NCBI GenBank assembly: GCA_027484145.1
Contig: JAIXUH010000026.1
Span: forward strand, 186,001-250,000
Length of the DNA: 64,000 nt
Reading direction: 5' to 3'
Origin: Rhodobacter sp.
GTDB lineage: Bacteria > Pseudomonadota > Alphaproteobacteria > Rhodobacterales > Rhodobacteraceae
Positions 1-8,268 of the stretch are shown piece by piece. The notes beneath the pieces were generated by a model that saw only the letters and a list, made by a program, of their open reading frames with translations, ran no database searches and was not told where the DNA came from. Every line of letters begins with the position of its first letter. Within the stretch, counting starts at the first letter, position 1. The position numbers and the translations under genes are program-made.

Positions 1-251
1 TTCTGCTCGGAGCGAAGTTTAACTAGCCAGTCATGAGTGTCTTGTCCGTCTGGAGCAGCACTAAACAGATACTTGCGACTTGCTGGTATTGACCGTAGCA
101 GGATTTCCAATGAGTAGAATTTTTTGCAGTCTTCAGCGAGGTTTCGATGCTTGAATGCATCATGAAAACCGTCAGCTACGTTGTCAGCATCGATAAATGC
201 AAAGCATTTTCCTGGACCACCGCTGAGGGAAGAAGCTCCTCTACTACTCAC
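1..251 (-). CDS. NYN-domain protein (LabA/DUF88-like), 3' part beyond window
   Basis: An open frame runs from a GTG start at 251-249 to the left edge, giving 83 residues with no stop. The start is fixed by a strong GGAGGAG Shine-Dalgarno (266-260) and by a GTGA overlap with the parE stop, so translation is probably coupled to parE. The N-terminus reads FAFIDADNVADG, which matches the first strand and metal-binding Asp of NYN (PIN-like) nucleases, followed about 45 residues later by KYLFSAAPDGQD. NYN domains are usually RNA-cleaving or RNA-binding; the function here is inferred from family only. Codon use (AGA, AGT, CTA, GTT) is more AT-rich than parE, suggesting acquired DNA. The other catalytic acids lie outside the window. 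Confidence 0.6.
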   Translation of the reverse strand, partial: MSSRGASSLSGGPGKCFAFIDADNVADGFHDAFKHRNLAEDCKKFYSLEILLRSIPASRKYLFSAAPDGQDTHDWLVKLRSEQ

Positions 252-2203
252 ACATCCAACTCCTCCACAAACCGCGCGTTTTCCTGAATATACTGGAACC
301 GCAGTTCAGGCTTCTTCCCCATCAGGCGCTCCACCAGATCGCTCGTATCCCCCGGTTCATCTTCGTCAATCGACACGCGGATCAGCTTGCGGGTCAGGGG
401 GTTCATGGTGGTGTCTTTCAGGTCTTTGGCGTCCATCTCGCCCAGACCCTTGAAGCGCTGCACGTCGATCTTGCCCTTGCCGCCAATGCCCTTGGCCATC
501 CAGATCTCTTTCTCGGCATCATCGGCCACATAAAGGCGGCGCGGGCCCTGGGTCAGCCGATAGAGCGGCGGGCAGGCGAGGTAGAGGTGCCCCTTGTCGA
601 TCAGCGGGCGCATCTGGGTGAAGAAGAAGGTCATCAACAGGCTGGCGATATGCGCGCCATCCACATCGGCATCTGTCATGATGATGATCTTGTCATAGCG
701 CAGGTCATCAAGGTTGAACCGCGTGCCCATGCTGACGCCAAGCGCCTCACAGATATCGCGGATTTCGGAGTTTTCGTTCAGCTTCGATGAGGCGGCCCCC
801 AGCACGTTCAGGATCTTGCCCTTCAGCGGCAACAACGCCTGTGTCTCGCGGTCGCGCGCGCCCTTGGCCGAACCACCGGCCGAGTCGCCTTCGACGATGA
901 AAAGCTCGGTCCCTTCGCGGGTCTTGCTGGTGCAATCGGTCAGTTTGCCGGGCAGGCGGAGCTTTTTGGTCGCCGTCTTGCGGGCGGTTTCCTTTTCCAT
1001 TTTACGGCGCAGGCGTTCTTCGGCGCGCAGCACCAGAAAATCGAGGATGCTGCCGGCCGATTTCGGGTCTGCCGCGAGCCATGTATCAAAGTGGTCGCGC
1101 ACCGCGAGTTCGACCCAGCGGGCGGCTTCTTCGGTGGCAAGGCGGTCCTTGGTCTGGCCCACGAACTGCGGTTCGCGGATAAAGCACGACACCAGAGCGC
1201 AGCCCCCCGTCAACAGGTCTTCGCGGGTGATCTGGTCGGCCTTGCGGTTCTTGACCCGCTCACCATAGGCGCGGATGCCCTTCAGGATGGCGGCCCAGAA
1301 GCCGTTTTCATGCGTGCCACCTTCGGGTGTGGGCACTGTGTTGCAGTAAGATTGGATGAAACCGTCGCGCGCAGGCGTCCAGTTGATGGCCCATTCCACG
1401 CTGCCCGGCACGTTGAACTTTTCGGTAAAGCCCACCTTTCCGGCAAAGGGGCGGTCGGCGTAGGTGGTGGATTTGGCAAGGCTGTCGGAAAGGTAGTCGG
1501 CCAGACCGCCGGGAAAGTGGAACACCGCCTCCAGCGGGGTTTCGCCATCGTTGACGGCGGTCTTCCAGCGGATTTCGACGCCCGAAAACAGATAGGCCTT
1601 GGACCGCGCCATTTTCAGCATCCGCGCGGGCTTCAGCGTCTGGTGGCCGAAAATCTCGGGGTCCGGATGAAACAGAACGGTCGTGCCGCGACGGTTCGGG
1701 GCAGGGCCAACCTTGGTGACCGGGCCCTTTGGAATGCCGCGTGAAAACTCTTGCACGAAGAGTTCTTTGTTGCGCGCCACTTCCACACGCATCAGGTCAG
1801 ACAAAGCGTTCACGACCGACGCGCCCACACCATGCAGACCGCCCGAGGTGGCATAGGCATCGCCGCCGAACTTGCCGCCTGCGTGCAGGGTGCACAGGAT
1901 CACCTCCAGCGCCGATTTGCCGGGAAACTTGGGGTGCGGGTCCACCGGAATGCCGCGGCCATTGTCGCGCACGGTCACGGAATTGTCGGCGTGCAACTCC
2001 ACCTCGATCCGCGTGGCATGGCCTGCCACTGCCTCGTCCATCGAGTTGTCGAGGATTTCCGCCACAAGGTGGTGCAGCGCGCGCTCATCGGTGCCGCCGA
2101 TATACATGCCGGGGCGTTTGCGCACAGGCTCCAGCCCTTCCAGCACTTCGATGCTGGAGGCGTCGTAAACGGGCGTGGCTCCGGAAAGAAGGTCGTTGGC
2201 CAT
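248..2203 (-). CDS. parE: DNA topoisomerase IV subunit B
   Basis: A 651-residue type IIA topoisomerase B subunit; with ParC it decatenates daughter chromosomes using ATP. The GHKL ATPase domain has RKRPGMYIG (residues 28-36), EILDNSMDEA (catalytic Glu at 49) and DNGRGIP (80-86). The transducer domain contains QTKDRL. The TOPRIM domain has EGDSAGG (438-444) and DADVDG (511-516), the metal-binding acids. Length and the short C-terminus ending in a conserved Tyr/Asn-rich tail fit ParE rather than GyrB, which is near 800 residues. No partner parC is in the window. The stop overlaps the GTG start of the downstream NYN gene. Confidence 0.95.
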   Translation of the reverse strand: MANDLLSGATPVYDASSIEVLEGLEPVRKRPGMYIGGTDERALHHLVAEILDNSMDEAVAGHATRIEVELHADNSVTVRDNGRGIPVDPHPKFPGKSALEVILCTLHAGGKFGGDAYATSGGLHGVGASVVNALSDLMRVEVARNKELFVQEFSRGIPKGPVTKVGPAPNRRGTTVLFHPDPEIFGHQTLKPARMLKMARSKAYLFSGVEIRWKTAVNDGETPLEAVFHFPGGLADYLSDSLAKSTTYADRPFAGKVGFTEKFNVPGSVEWAINWTPARDGFIQSYCNTVPTPEGGTHENGFWAAILKGIRAYGERVKNRKADQITREDLLTGGCALVSCFIREPQFVGQTKDRLATEEAARWVELAVRDHFDTWLAADPKSAGSILDFLVLRAEERLRRKMEKETARKTATKKLRLPGKLTDCTSKTREGTELFIVEGDSAGGSAKGARDRETQALLPLKGKILNVLGAASSKLNENSEIRDICEALGVSMGTRFNLDDLRYDKIIIMTDADVDGAHIASLLMTFFFTQMRPLIDKGHLYLACPPLYRLTQGPRRLYVADDAEKEIWMAKGIGGKGKIDVQRFKGLGEMDAKDLKDTTMNPLTRKLIRVSIDEDEPGDTSDLVERLMGKKPELRFQYIQENARFVEELDV

Positions 2204-2334
2204 GTGTGCTCGATTCTTGTTATGCGGCGGATCGCAGGCATTAGATCACCCACAGGGGGCGGGGCGCAAGATGTGGGGCCATTGCCGTGGCTGGGGCATC
2301 GGCCTAGCTTAGCCCCCAATCAGGAGGATCACCG

Positions 2335-3234
2335 ATGCGCGTATTCTTTACAGGCGGGTCCGGCAAGGCCGGGCGGCATGTCATTCCCTATCTTTTGGGC
2401 AAGGGGCACCGGGTGCTGAACTTTGACCGCGTGCCCTTGGGCGCGGCGGGGGCGCATGATCTGCTGGGTGACATCACCGATGCGGGGCAGGTCTATTCCG
2501 CGATGAACAGCCATGCCGGGTATGACGAGTTGGAGACGGGGCAGGGGGCGCGGCCTTTTGATGCGGTGGTGCATTTTGCGGCCGTACCGCGCATGATGAT
2601 GTGCCCCGATACCGAGACATGGCGCGTGAACGTGGTGGGCACCTATAACGTGATCGAAGCGGCGGTGAAGATGGGTGTCCGCAAGATCATTCTGGCGTCA
2701 AGCGAGACGACCTATGGCGTGTGCTTTTCCGATGGCGTGACCGACCCGCACCAACTGCCGTTGGATGAGGACTACGACATTGACCCGATGGATACCTATG
2801 GCACCTCGAAAAAGGTGAACGAGGTGACGGCCCGCACCTTTGCGCGCCGCTCGGGCGCCGATGTCTATGCCCTGCGGATCGGCAATGTGATTGAACCGCA
2901 TGAATATGAAACGCTGTTTCCGGGCTATTTCGCCAATCCGGCGGTGCGGCGCAGGAATGCGTTCAACTATGTTGATGCGCGCGATCTGGGGCAGATTGTG
3001 GACCTGTGCCTTGGCAAGAATGGCCTTGGCTTTCAGGTGTTCAACGCCTGCAACAGCACCAATGGCATGAACCTGACCAATGACGAACTGCTGGCGCGGT
3101 TCTTTCCGAATGTGCCCGTCACGCGCCCCTTGGACCCGCATGAAAGCCTGATGTCCAACGCCAAGGCGCGCGCCGTGCTGGGGTTCCGTGATGCCCATGA
3201 CTGGCGCGATTATGTGCCGGGGGTCAAGGGCTGA
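2335..3234 (+). CDS. NAD-dependent epimerase/dehydratase (extended SDR)
   Basis: A 299-residue cytosolic extended short-chain dehydrogenase. The Rossmann motif TGGSGKAG is at residues 6-13, the active-site region SSETTYG at 122-128, and the catalytic YGTSK (Tyr155, Lys159) follows; GNVIEP marks the substrate loop. The family acts on nucleotide sugars or related carbonyl substrates; the substrate cannot be told from sequence. AGGAGG lies 9 bases before the ATG. It is convergent with the GST gene, 13 bp away. Confidence 0.85.
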   Translation: MRVFFTGGSGKAGRHVIPYLLGKGHRVLNFDRVPLGAAGAHDLLGDITDAGQVYSAMNSHAGYDELETGQGARPFDAVVHFAAVPRMMMCPDTETWRVNVVGTYNVIEAAVKMGVRKIILASSETTYGVCFSDGVTDPHQLPLDEDYDIDPMDTYGTSKKVNEVTARTFARRSGADVYALRIGNVIEPHEYETLFPGYFANPAVRRRNAFNYVDARDLGQIVDLCLGKNGLGFQVFNACNSTNGMNLTNDELLARFFPNVPVTRPLDPHESLMSNAKARAVLGFRDAHDWRDYVPGVKG

Positions 3235-3247
3235 CCACCGGCTGCGA

Positions 3248-3904
3248 TCACTCCGGCTCGGCTGCGCGTTGGGTCCAGACCTGCTGAAAGGCCGGGCGGG
3301 CCTGACAGGCGGCCAGCCAGCGGCGGACATTCGGATAATCGGCCAGGGCCGGGGCATAGCCCTGAGCATAGCGCAGGCATTCGGCCACGATGATGTCGGC
3401 CACAGTAAAGCGGTCTTGCAACCAGTCACGGCCTTGAAGTGCAAGCTCCAGTCGCTGCAGCGGGCGCTTCAGCTTTTCAGCGGCCACCCGCATGATCCCT
3501 TCGCCTTCGGGCGAGGCACCCATGCCGTCGCGCATGGTATACAGGATCTCGATCGCGGCCGGTTCCACGCTGGTGGCCGCGAACAGTGCCCATTGCTCCA
3601 TGATGGAGGCTTCGTCATCTGACGCAGGCCCGAAGGTGCCGCCATGCTTGCGCGCAATGTGCAGGCAGATGGCAAGGCTTTCGGTCAACAGTAGCGGGCC
3701 ATCGCGCAAAGCGGGCACCTGACCCAAGGGGTTGACCGCCAGAAAGTCGGGCGTCGATGTGTTCAGGGCCGCGCCAGGGGCGGTGGGATCGGTCAGACGG
3801 TAGGCCTGAATCACCGGCACATGGGTAAAGGGTGTTCCCGTCTCGGCCAGCAGCCAAAGGGGGCGCAAGGCGCGAGAGCGGTAGACGCCATAGATCGTCA
3901 GCAC
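3248..3904 (-). CDS. Glutathione S-transferase family protein
   Basis: A 218-residue soluble GST. The start is placed at a GTG (3904-3902) preceded by AGGAG at suitable spacing; the open frame extends further upstream but the extra residues have no GST similarity. The N-terminal thioredoxin-like domain has YGVYRSRALRPLWLL, then NPLGQVPAL with the cis-Pro and LTESLAICLHIAR for glutathione binding; the alpha-helical C-terminal domain has FTVADIIVAECLRYA. The usual role is glutathione conjugation or peroxide reduction; the substrate is unknown. It is divergent from ppk2 with an FNR-type box between them. Confidence 0.88.
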   Translation of the reverse strand: MLTIYGVYRSRALRPLWLLAETGTPFTHVPVIQAYRLTDPTAPGAALNTSTPDFLAVNPLGQVPALRDGPLLLTESLAICLHIARKHGGTFGPASDDEASIMEQWALFAATSVEPAAIEILYTMRDGMGASPEGEGIMRVAAEKLKRPLQRLELALQGRDWLQDRFTVADIIVAECLRYAQGYAPALADYPNVRRWLAACQARPAFQQVWTQRAAEPE

Positions 3905-3983
3905 GGGGGCACTCCTGTCAGGGCTGCTGGTTTGGGTGATGCTACAGCCCGCCTGTCGGGATGCAATGGGCCTTGCGTTGCGC

Positions 3984-3997
3984 TTGACCGGGATCAA
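3984..3997. promoter_or_regulatory. FNR/FnrL-type box upstream of ppk2
   Basis: TTGACCGGGATCAA fits the FNR-family consensus TTGA(T/C)-N4-(A/G)TCAA. It ends 60 bp before the ppk2 ATG and lies 80 bp from the start of the divergent GST gene, so it could serve either. FnrL is the oxygen-responsive regulator of this type in Rhodobacterales; binding itself is inferred. Confidence 0.6.
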
Positions 3998-4057
3998 GGC
4001 GTGGGCGTCACGGGGGTGTTACAATTTCGTCATCAGCGCTGCAAGAAAGGATCATGC

Positions 4058-5011
4058 ATGCAGATCGACGCCCCGGAATTGACCAGCCCCGATGCCACCG
4101 TGCCCGATGCGCCGAACCCTGAGGTGCGGCCAACACCGTCAGCAGGCCCGCGCCATTTCCCGGTGACCGATGCCGCGATTGCCGAGGTGTTCGAGACAGG
4201 CCGCTATCCCTATGGCCGCCTGATGGGGCGGCGCGAGTATGAGGCGGAAAAGGCAAAGTTGCAGGCCGAGTTGCTGAAGGTGCAGATCTGGGCGCAGGAC
4301 ACCGGGCAGAAGTTCGTGATTCTGATGGAAGGCCGCGATGCCGCCGGAAAGGGCGGCACCATCAAGCGGTTCATGGAACACCTGAACCCGCGCTATGCCC
4401 GCGTGGTGGCCCTGACCAAACCCACCGAAACCGAGACCGGGCAATGGTTCTTTCAACGCTATCTGCAGCACCTGCCCACACGGGGCGAAATGGTGTTTTA
4501 TGACCGCAGTTGGTATAATCGTGCCGGGGTGGAACGGGTGATGGGCTTTTGCAGCCCCTCGGAATACCTTGAGTTCATGCGCGAGGCGCCAGAGCTGGAG
4601 CGTATGCTGGTCAGATCCGGTATAAGACTTTACAAATACTGGTTTTCCGTGACCCAAGAGGAACAGCGAAAGCGGTTCGTCGCGCGGGAGACGGACCCGT
4701 TGAAGATGTGGAAACTGTCGCCCATCGACAAAGCCTCGCTCGACAAATGGGACGATTACACCGAGGCGAAAGAGGCGATGTTCTTTTACACCGACACCGC
4801 CGATGCGCCTTGGGTCATCGTGAAATCAAATGACAAGAAAAGGGCGCGGCTGAACTGCATGCGGCATTTTCTGGCGACGCTGGACTATCCGGGCAAGGAT
4901 AGCAGCGTGATCGGTACGGCTGATCCGCTGATCGTGGGCCGCGCGGCGCAGGTGATCGGTGGGGCCGGGCATATTCTGGACGCTGCCCAGCACCCGGCAA
5001 TCCGCCGATAG
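4058..5011 (+). CDS. ppk2: Polyphosphate kinase 2
   Basis: A 317-residue PPK2-family kinase that moves phosphate between polyphosphate and nucleoside diphosphates (class I) in the cytosol. The ATG at 4058 is chosen; the frame stays open upstream without similarity. A Pro-rich 30-residue leader precedes the domain. Walker A is GRDAAGKGG (92-100), the Walker B/lid region is VFYDRSWYNRAGVERVMG (146-163), and WKLSPID is typical of the family. An FNR-type box upstream suggests induction under low oxygen, which is inferred. It is followed by the DUF1007/NicO pair after 87 bp. Confidence 0.93.
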   Translation: MQIDAPELTSPDATVPDAPNPEVRPTPSAGPRHFPVTDAAIAEVFETGRYPYGRLMGRREYEAEKAKLQAELLKVQIWAQDTGQKFVILMEGRDAAGKGGTIKRFMEHLNPRYARVVALTKPTETETGQWFFQRYLQHLPTRGEMVFYDRSWYNRAGVERVMGFCSPSEYLEFMREAPELERMLVRSGIRLYKYWFSVTQEEQRKRFVARETDPLKMWKLSPIDKASLDKWDDYTEAKEAMFFYTDTADAPWVIVKSNDKKRARLNCMRHFLATLDYPGKDSSVIGTADPLIVGRAAQVIGGAGHILDAAQHPAIRR

Positions 5012-5098
5012 GGCCGGCGGTGCGGGCCTTGCCCCTTTTCCCTATGCGCAACGGCGGGTAGTCTGCCCGCACAAGGCAGGTAACAGGGGGGCGCAAAC

Positions 5099-5752
5099 AT
5101 GGCAGGCATTGCAAGAACCGCCCCGTTGGCCATGGTATTGGCACTGGCGGCCTTGCCGGCTGCGGCGCACCCGCACGTCTTTATTGATGCCACCATCGAG
5201 GTGGTCTTTGGCGCCGATGGGCAGGCCGAGGCGCTGCGCATTGGCTGGACCTATGACGACCTTTATTCGCTGACCTACATCACTGAAAATGGCTATGACC
5301 CCGATTTTGATGGCGTTTTGACGGCCGAGGAGCAGGCCCGGCTGGCCGCGTTCGACATGAACTGGGATGCCGGATTTCCCGGCGATACCTATGCCCTTGC
5401 CGGGGCGCAGGCTTTGGGCCTGTCGCCGCCCGAAGCCCCGACCGCGGTCTATGCGGCGGGAAAACTGACCTCGACCCACCTGCGGCGGTTTTCCGCGCCG
5501 GTTGATCCGGCTAAGGCCGAACTGATCGTACAGGTCTATGATCCGTCGTTCTATACCGCCTATACCATCGCGGGCATGCCGGTGCTGATGGGGCGTGACG
5601 GCTGCACCGTGCAGGTGTTCGAGCCTGACCGTGAGGCTGCGGATGCCCGCCTGCAGGCCGCACTGGAAGAGTATTCCGGCGAAGATGCCGAATTCCCGGC
5701 CATCGGTGCCGCCTATGCCGAGGAGGCCCGCATCGCATGCCCCGCACCCTGA
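5099..5752 (+). CDS. DUF1007 family periplasmic protein
   Basis: A 217-residue exported protein. Residues 1-23 form a signal peptide ending AAA just before HPHVF, which is the conserved start of mature DUF1007 proteins and a plausible metal-binding HxH. An EF-hand-like stretch, DPDFDGVLTAEE, lies near residue 70. DUF1007 proteins are typically encoded beside NicO/RcnA permeases and are thought to help metal transport. The next gene starts inside this one (16-base overlap), supporting a two-gene metal-handling operon. The metal cannot be assigned. Confidence 0.85.
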   Translation: MAGIARTAPLAMVLALAALPAAAHPHVFIDATIEVVFGADGQAEALRIGWTYDDLYSLTYITENGYDPDFDGVLTAEEQARLAAFDMNWDAGFPGDTYALAGAQALGLSPPEAPTAVYAAGKLTSTHLRRFSAPVDPAKAELIVQVYDPSFYTAYTIAGMPVLMGRDGCTVQVFEPDREAADARLQAALEEYSGEDAEFPAIGAAYAEEARIACPAP

Positions 5753-6711
5753 CGCTGGCTGGATTGGCCCTTGCGCTGGCCCTGTTTGCAATCTGGGCCG
5801 CCGGATGGTCAGCCCCCCTTGCAGGCTGGGTAACAGACCAGCAGCGTGCCGTGCAGGATGCGCTGGCCGGGGCCGTGCGGGCCTTGCGTGGCGGGCAACC
5901 GGGTGCATGGCTGGCCCTGCTAACGGTATGCTTTTCCTACGGGTTCTTGCATGCGGTCGGACCGGGGCATGGCAAGGCGGTGATCGGCGGCTATGGGGTG
6001 GCGCGGCGGGTGCGGATGGCCCCGCTTGCCGCCCTTGCTCTGGCATCATCGCTGGCGCAGGCGGCGGTGGCCGTTGCCTTGGTGCAGATCGGCGTCCTTG
6101 TTCTGGGACTGACGCGTGAACGGCTGGAGGCGGTGGCGGATGACGCGATGCTGCCGCTGTCGCATGGCCTGATCGCTGTGCTGGGGCTGTGGCTACTATG
6201 GCGCGGCGCACGCGGCCTGCAGCGCCATGCGGCTGACACAGCGGTTGCCAGGGGTGAACATCACCACGCGCAGAACGGGCACGACCATGGGCATGACAAT
6301 GGACACGGGCACCATCACGCACACGAACATGGGCATGACCATGGGGCCGAATGCGGCTGCGGGCATGTTCATGCGCCAACGCCGGAGCAGGTTGCCCGGC
6401 TGTCAGGTTGGCGCGATGGGGCGTTGCTGGTCGGGGCCATCGCGATGCGGCCCTGTTCAGGCGCGCTGTTCCTGCTGGTTCTGACGCAGGCCCTTGGCAT
6501 CGGCTGGGCTGGGATCGTGGGAACCTTTGCAATGGCGTTGGGCACGGCCTGTGTGACGGTGGTGGTTGCGGGGCTGGCGGTCTGGGCGCGGGAGGGCCTG
6601 TTTGCCACGCTGCCCGGCGGTGGGCTGGTGCGGGCGGTTCCGGCGGTTGAACTGGTTCTGGGGGCGGGGATTGCCGCGATGTCATTCCTGCTGATTTTTC
6701 GGGCAATCTAG
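5737..6711 (+). CDS. NicO/RcnA-type nickel/cobalt (or zinc) transporter
   Basis: A 324-residue inner-membrane protein with about six hydrophobic segments. The first is a signal anchor near residues 5-25. FLHAVGPGHGKAVIGGY (near 72-88) is the family signature with membrane metal-ligand His residues. A cytoplasmic loop at about residues 170-210 is packed with His (HHHAHEHGHDHG type), as in RcnA efflux proteins. The second signature, AIAMRPCSGALFLLV, follows. It is translationally coupled to the DUF1007 gene. Nickel/cobalt export is the family default; zinc is equally possible for DUF1007-linked members. Confidence 0.85.
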   Translation: MPRTLTLAGLALALALFAIWAAGWSAPLAGWVTDQQRAVQDALAGAVRALRGGQPGAWLALLTVCFSYGFLHAVGPGHGKAVIGGYGVARRVRMAPLAALALASSLAQAAVAVALVQIGVLVLGLTRERLEAVADDAMLPLSHGLIAVLGLWLLWRGARGLQRHAADTAVARGEHHHAQNGHDHGHDNGHGHHHAHEHGHDHGAECGCGHVHAPTPEQVARLSGWRDGALLVGAIAMRPCSGALFLLVLTQALGIGWAGIVGTFAMALGTACVTVVVAGLAVWAREGLFATLPGGGLVRAVPAVELVLGAGIAAMSFLLIFRAI

Positions 6712-6748
6712 GGTTGCGACCCTGCGCCATGCGCCGTAAATCCGGGGC

Positions 6749-8119
6749 ATGACTCGCAACACAACCACATCTGCCCCGCTGTCGGCGTCGGGCCATGCAC
6801 GCGCCACGCTGGTGCTGGGGCTGCCCCTGATCGGAAGCCATCTGGCGCAGTTCCTGCTGCATGTCACGGATACGATCATGCTGGGCTGGTATGGCGTTCT
6901 GCCCTTGGCCGCAGGGGTTCTGGGGGCGTCGAGTTTCTTTGTTGTGTTCATTTTCGGCTCGGGCTTTGCCAAGGCGGTGATGCCGATGGTGGCGCAGGCC
7001 CAAAGCCAGAGGGATGACCGGCAGGTCCGACGCGTGGCGCGCATGGGGCTTTGGCTGTCGATCCTGTTCGGCCTGTGCACCTATCCGCTGTTTTGGTGGT
7101 CGGGCGATATCTTGCTGCTTTTGGGCCAGAAACCCGAAGTGGCGGCGCTGGGTCAGGAATACCTGCGGGTGGCGGGTCTGGGCATGATACCGGCGTTGCT
7201 GGTGATGGTGCTGAAAAGCTACCTTGCCGCGCTGGGGCGCACGCAGGTGGTGCTGTGGGTGACCGTGGCGGCGGTGCCGATGAATGCTGCGGTCAACTGG
7301 ATGCTGATCTTTGGCAACTGGGGCGCGCCTGAACTGGGCGTGCAGGGATCGGCCATTGCCACGCTGCTGGCGCAGGGCCTGTCGCTGTTGGTGTTGTGCA
7401 TCTATGCGGCCATGCTGCCGTCGTTGCGGCATTTCCACCTGTTTCAGCGCTTCTGGCGGCCCGACTGGCCGGGCTTTCGCGCAGTGTTCCGGCTGGGTTG
7501 GCCCATGGGGCTGACGGGGCTTGCGGAAAGCGGGCTGTTTCAGGCCAGTGCGCTGATGATGGGCTGGATCGGCACCAATGAACTGGCCGCGCATGGCATT
7601 GCGCTGGAGATCACGGCGCTGACCTTCATGGTGCACGTCGGGCTGTCGAATGCCGTGACGGTGCGGACAGGCCGCGCCTATGGGGCCGGTGACGCGACGG
7701 GCCTGCGGACCGGGGCCTGGGTGGCGGTGGTGCTGTCGCTGGGGTTTGCACTGTTGACGATGGTGCTGTTTCTGGCCGTGCCCGCGCCGATGGTGCGGCT
7801 GTTTCTGGACATGTCGGACCCGCAGGCCCAGGCTATCATCGCAACGGGCGTGACACTGCTGGCCTGTGCGGCGCTGTTCCAACTGGCCGATGCCACGCAG
7901 GTCATGGCTCTGGGCCTGCTGGCGGGGGTTCAGGACACGCGGGTGCCGATGGTGCTTGCCTCGGTCAGTTACTGGATCATCGGGATTCCGGCGAGCTATC
8001 TTCTGGCTTTTCCGCTTGGGTTCGGGGCGGTGGGGCTGTGGCTGGGGCTGGTGATCGGGCTGGCCTGTGCGGCGGCCAGCCTGATGTGGCGCTTTTGGAC
8101 CCGCGCACCAAAGGCTTGA
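6749..8119 (+). CDS. MATE family efflux transporter
   Basis: A 456-residue protein with twelve hydrophobic segments arranged as two six-helix halves. The first half starts with GLPLIGSHLAQFLLHVTDTIMLGWYG and the second with FRLGWPMGLTGLAESGLF, the repeated MatE entry motifs. MATE proteins export cationic drugs or metabolites with Na+ or H+ exchange; the substrate is unknown. It begins 37 bp after the NicO gene but has no metal-specific features. A dispersed GC-rich palindromic repeat follows its stop. Confidence 0.9.
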   Translation: MTRNTTTSAPLSASGHARATLVLGLPLIGSHLAQFLLHVTDTIMLGWYGVLPLAAGVLGASSFFVVFIFGSGFAKAVMPMVAQAQSQRDDRQVRRVARMGLWLSILFGLCTYPLFWWSGDILLLLGQKPEVAALGQEYLRVAGLGMIPALLVMVLKSYLAALGRTQVVLWVTVAAVPMNAAVNWMLIFGNWGAPELGVQGSAIATLLAQGLSLLVLCIYAAMLPSLRHFHLFQRFWRPDWPGFRAVFRLGWPMGLTGLAESGLFQASALMMGWIGTNELAAHGIALEITALTFMVHVGLSNAVTVRTGRAYGAGDATGLRTGAWVAVVLSLGFALLTMVLFLAVPAPMVRLFLDMSDPQAQAIIATGVTLLACAALFQLADATQVMALGLLAGVQDTRVPMVLASVSYWIIGIPASYLLAFPLGFGAVGLWLGLVIGLACAAASLMWRFWTRAPKA

Positions 8120-8128
8120 ACCGGCGCA

Positions 8129-8190
8129 GGGGGCGCTGCCCCCAACCCCGCCTGCGGCGGGATTTTCCCCGGGATATTTGCAGAAGGGGA
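8129..8190. repeat. Dispersed GC-hairpin repeat, copy A
   Basis: A GGGGGCGCTGCCCCC hairpin is followed by a GC-rich stem and then CCCCGGGATATTTGCAGAAG. The same order of elements recurs at 24394 and 57823. Such extragenic palindromes are common between genes in Rhodobacteraceae. Here it sits between the MATE gene and hisD. Confidence 0.65.
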
Positions 8191-8268
8191 AGCGGCAAGC
8201 GTGAGGTCTTGCTTGAGGCGGCGTCTTTGCCGCGCTATCTGAGGCGGGCTGCGCCAAGGATCCCTGTC

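Noticed and set aside
5042-8257. A very long open frame (over 1000 codons) on the minus strand opposite the DUF1007, NicO and MATE genes
   Set aside because: It is rich in Arg, Pro, Gln and His, has no family similarity, and mirrors the third-position GC bias of three clearly recognisable plus-strand genes.
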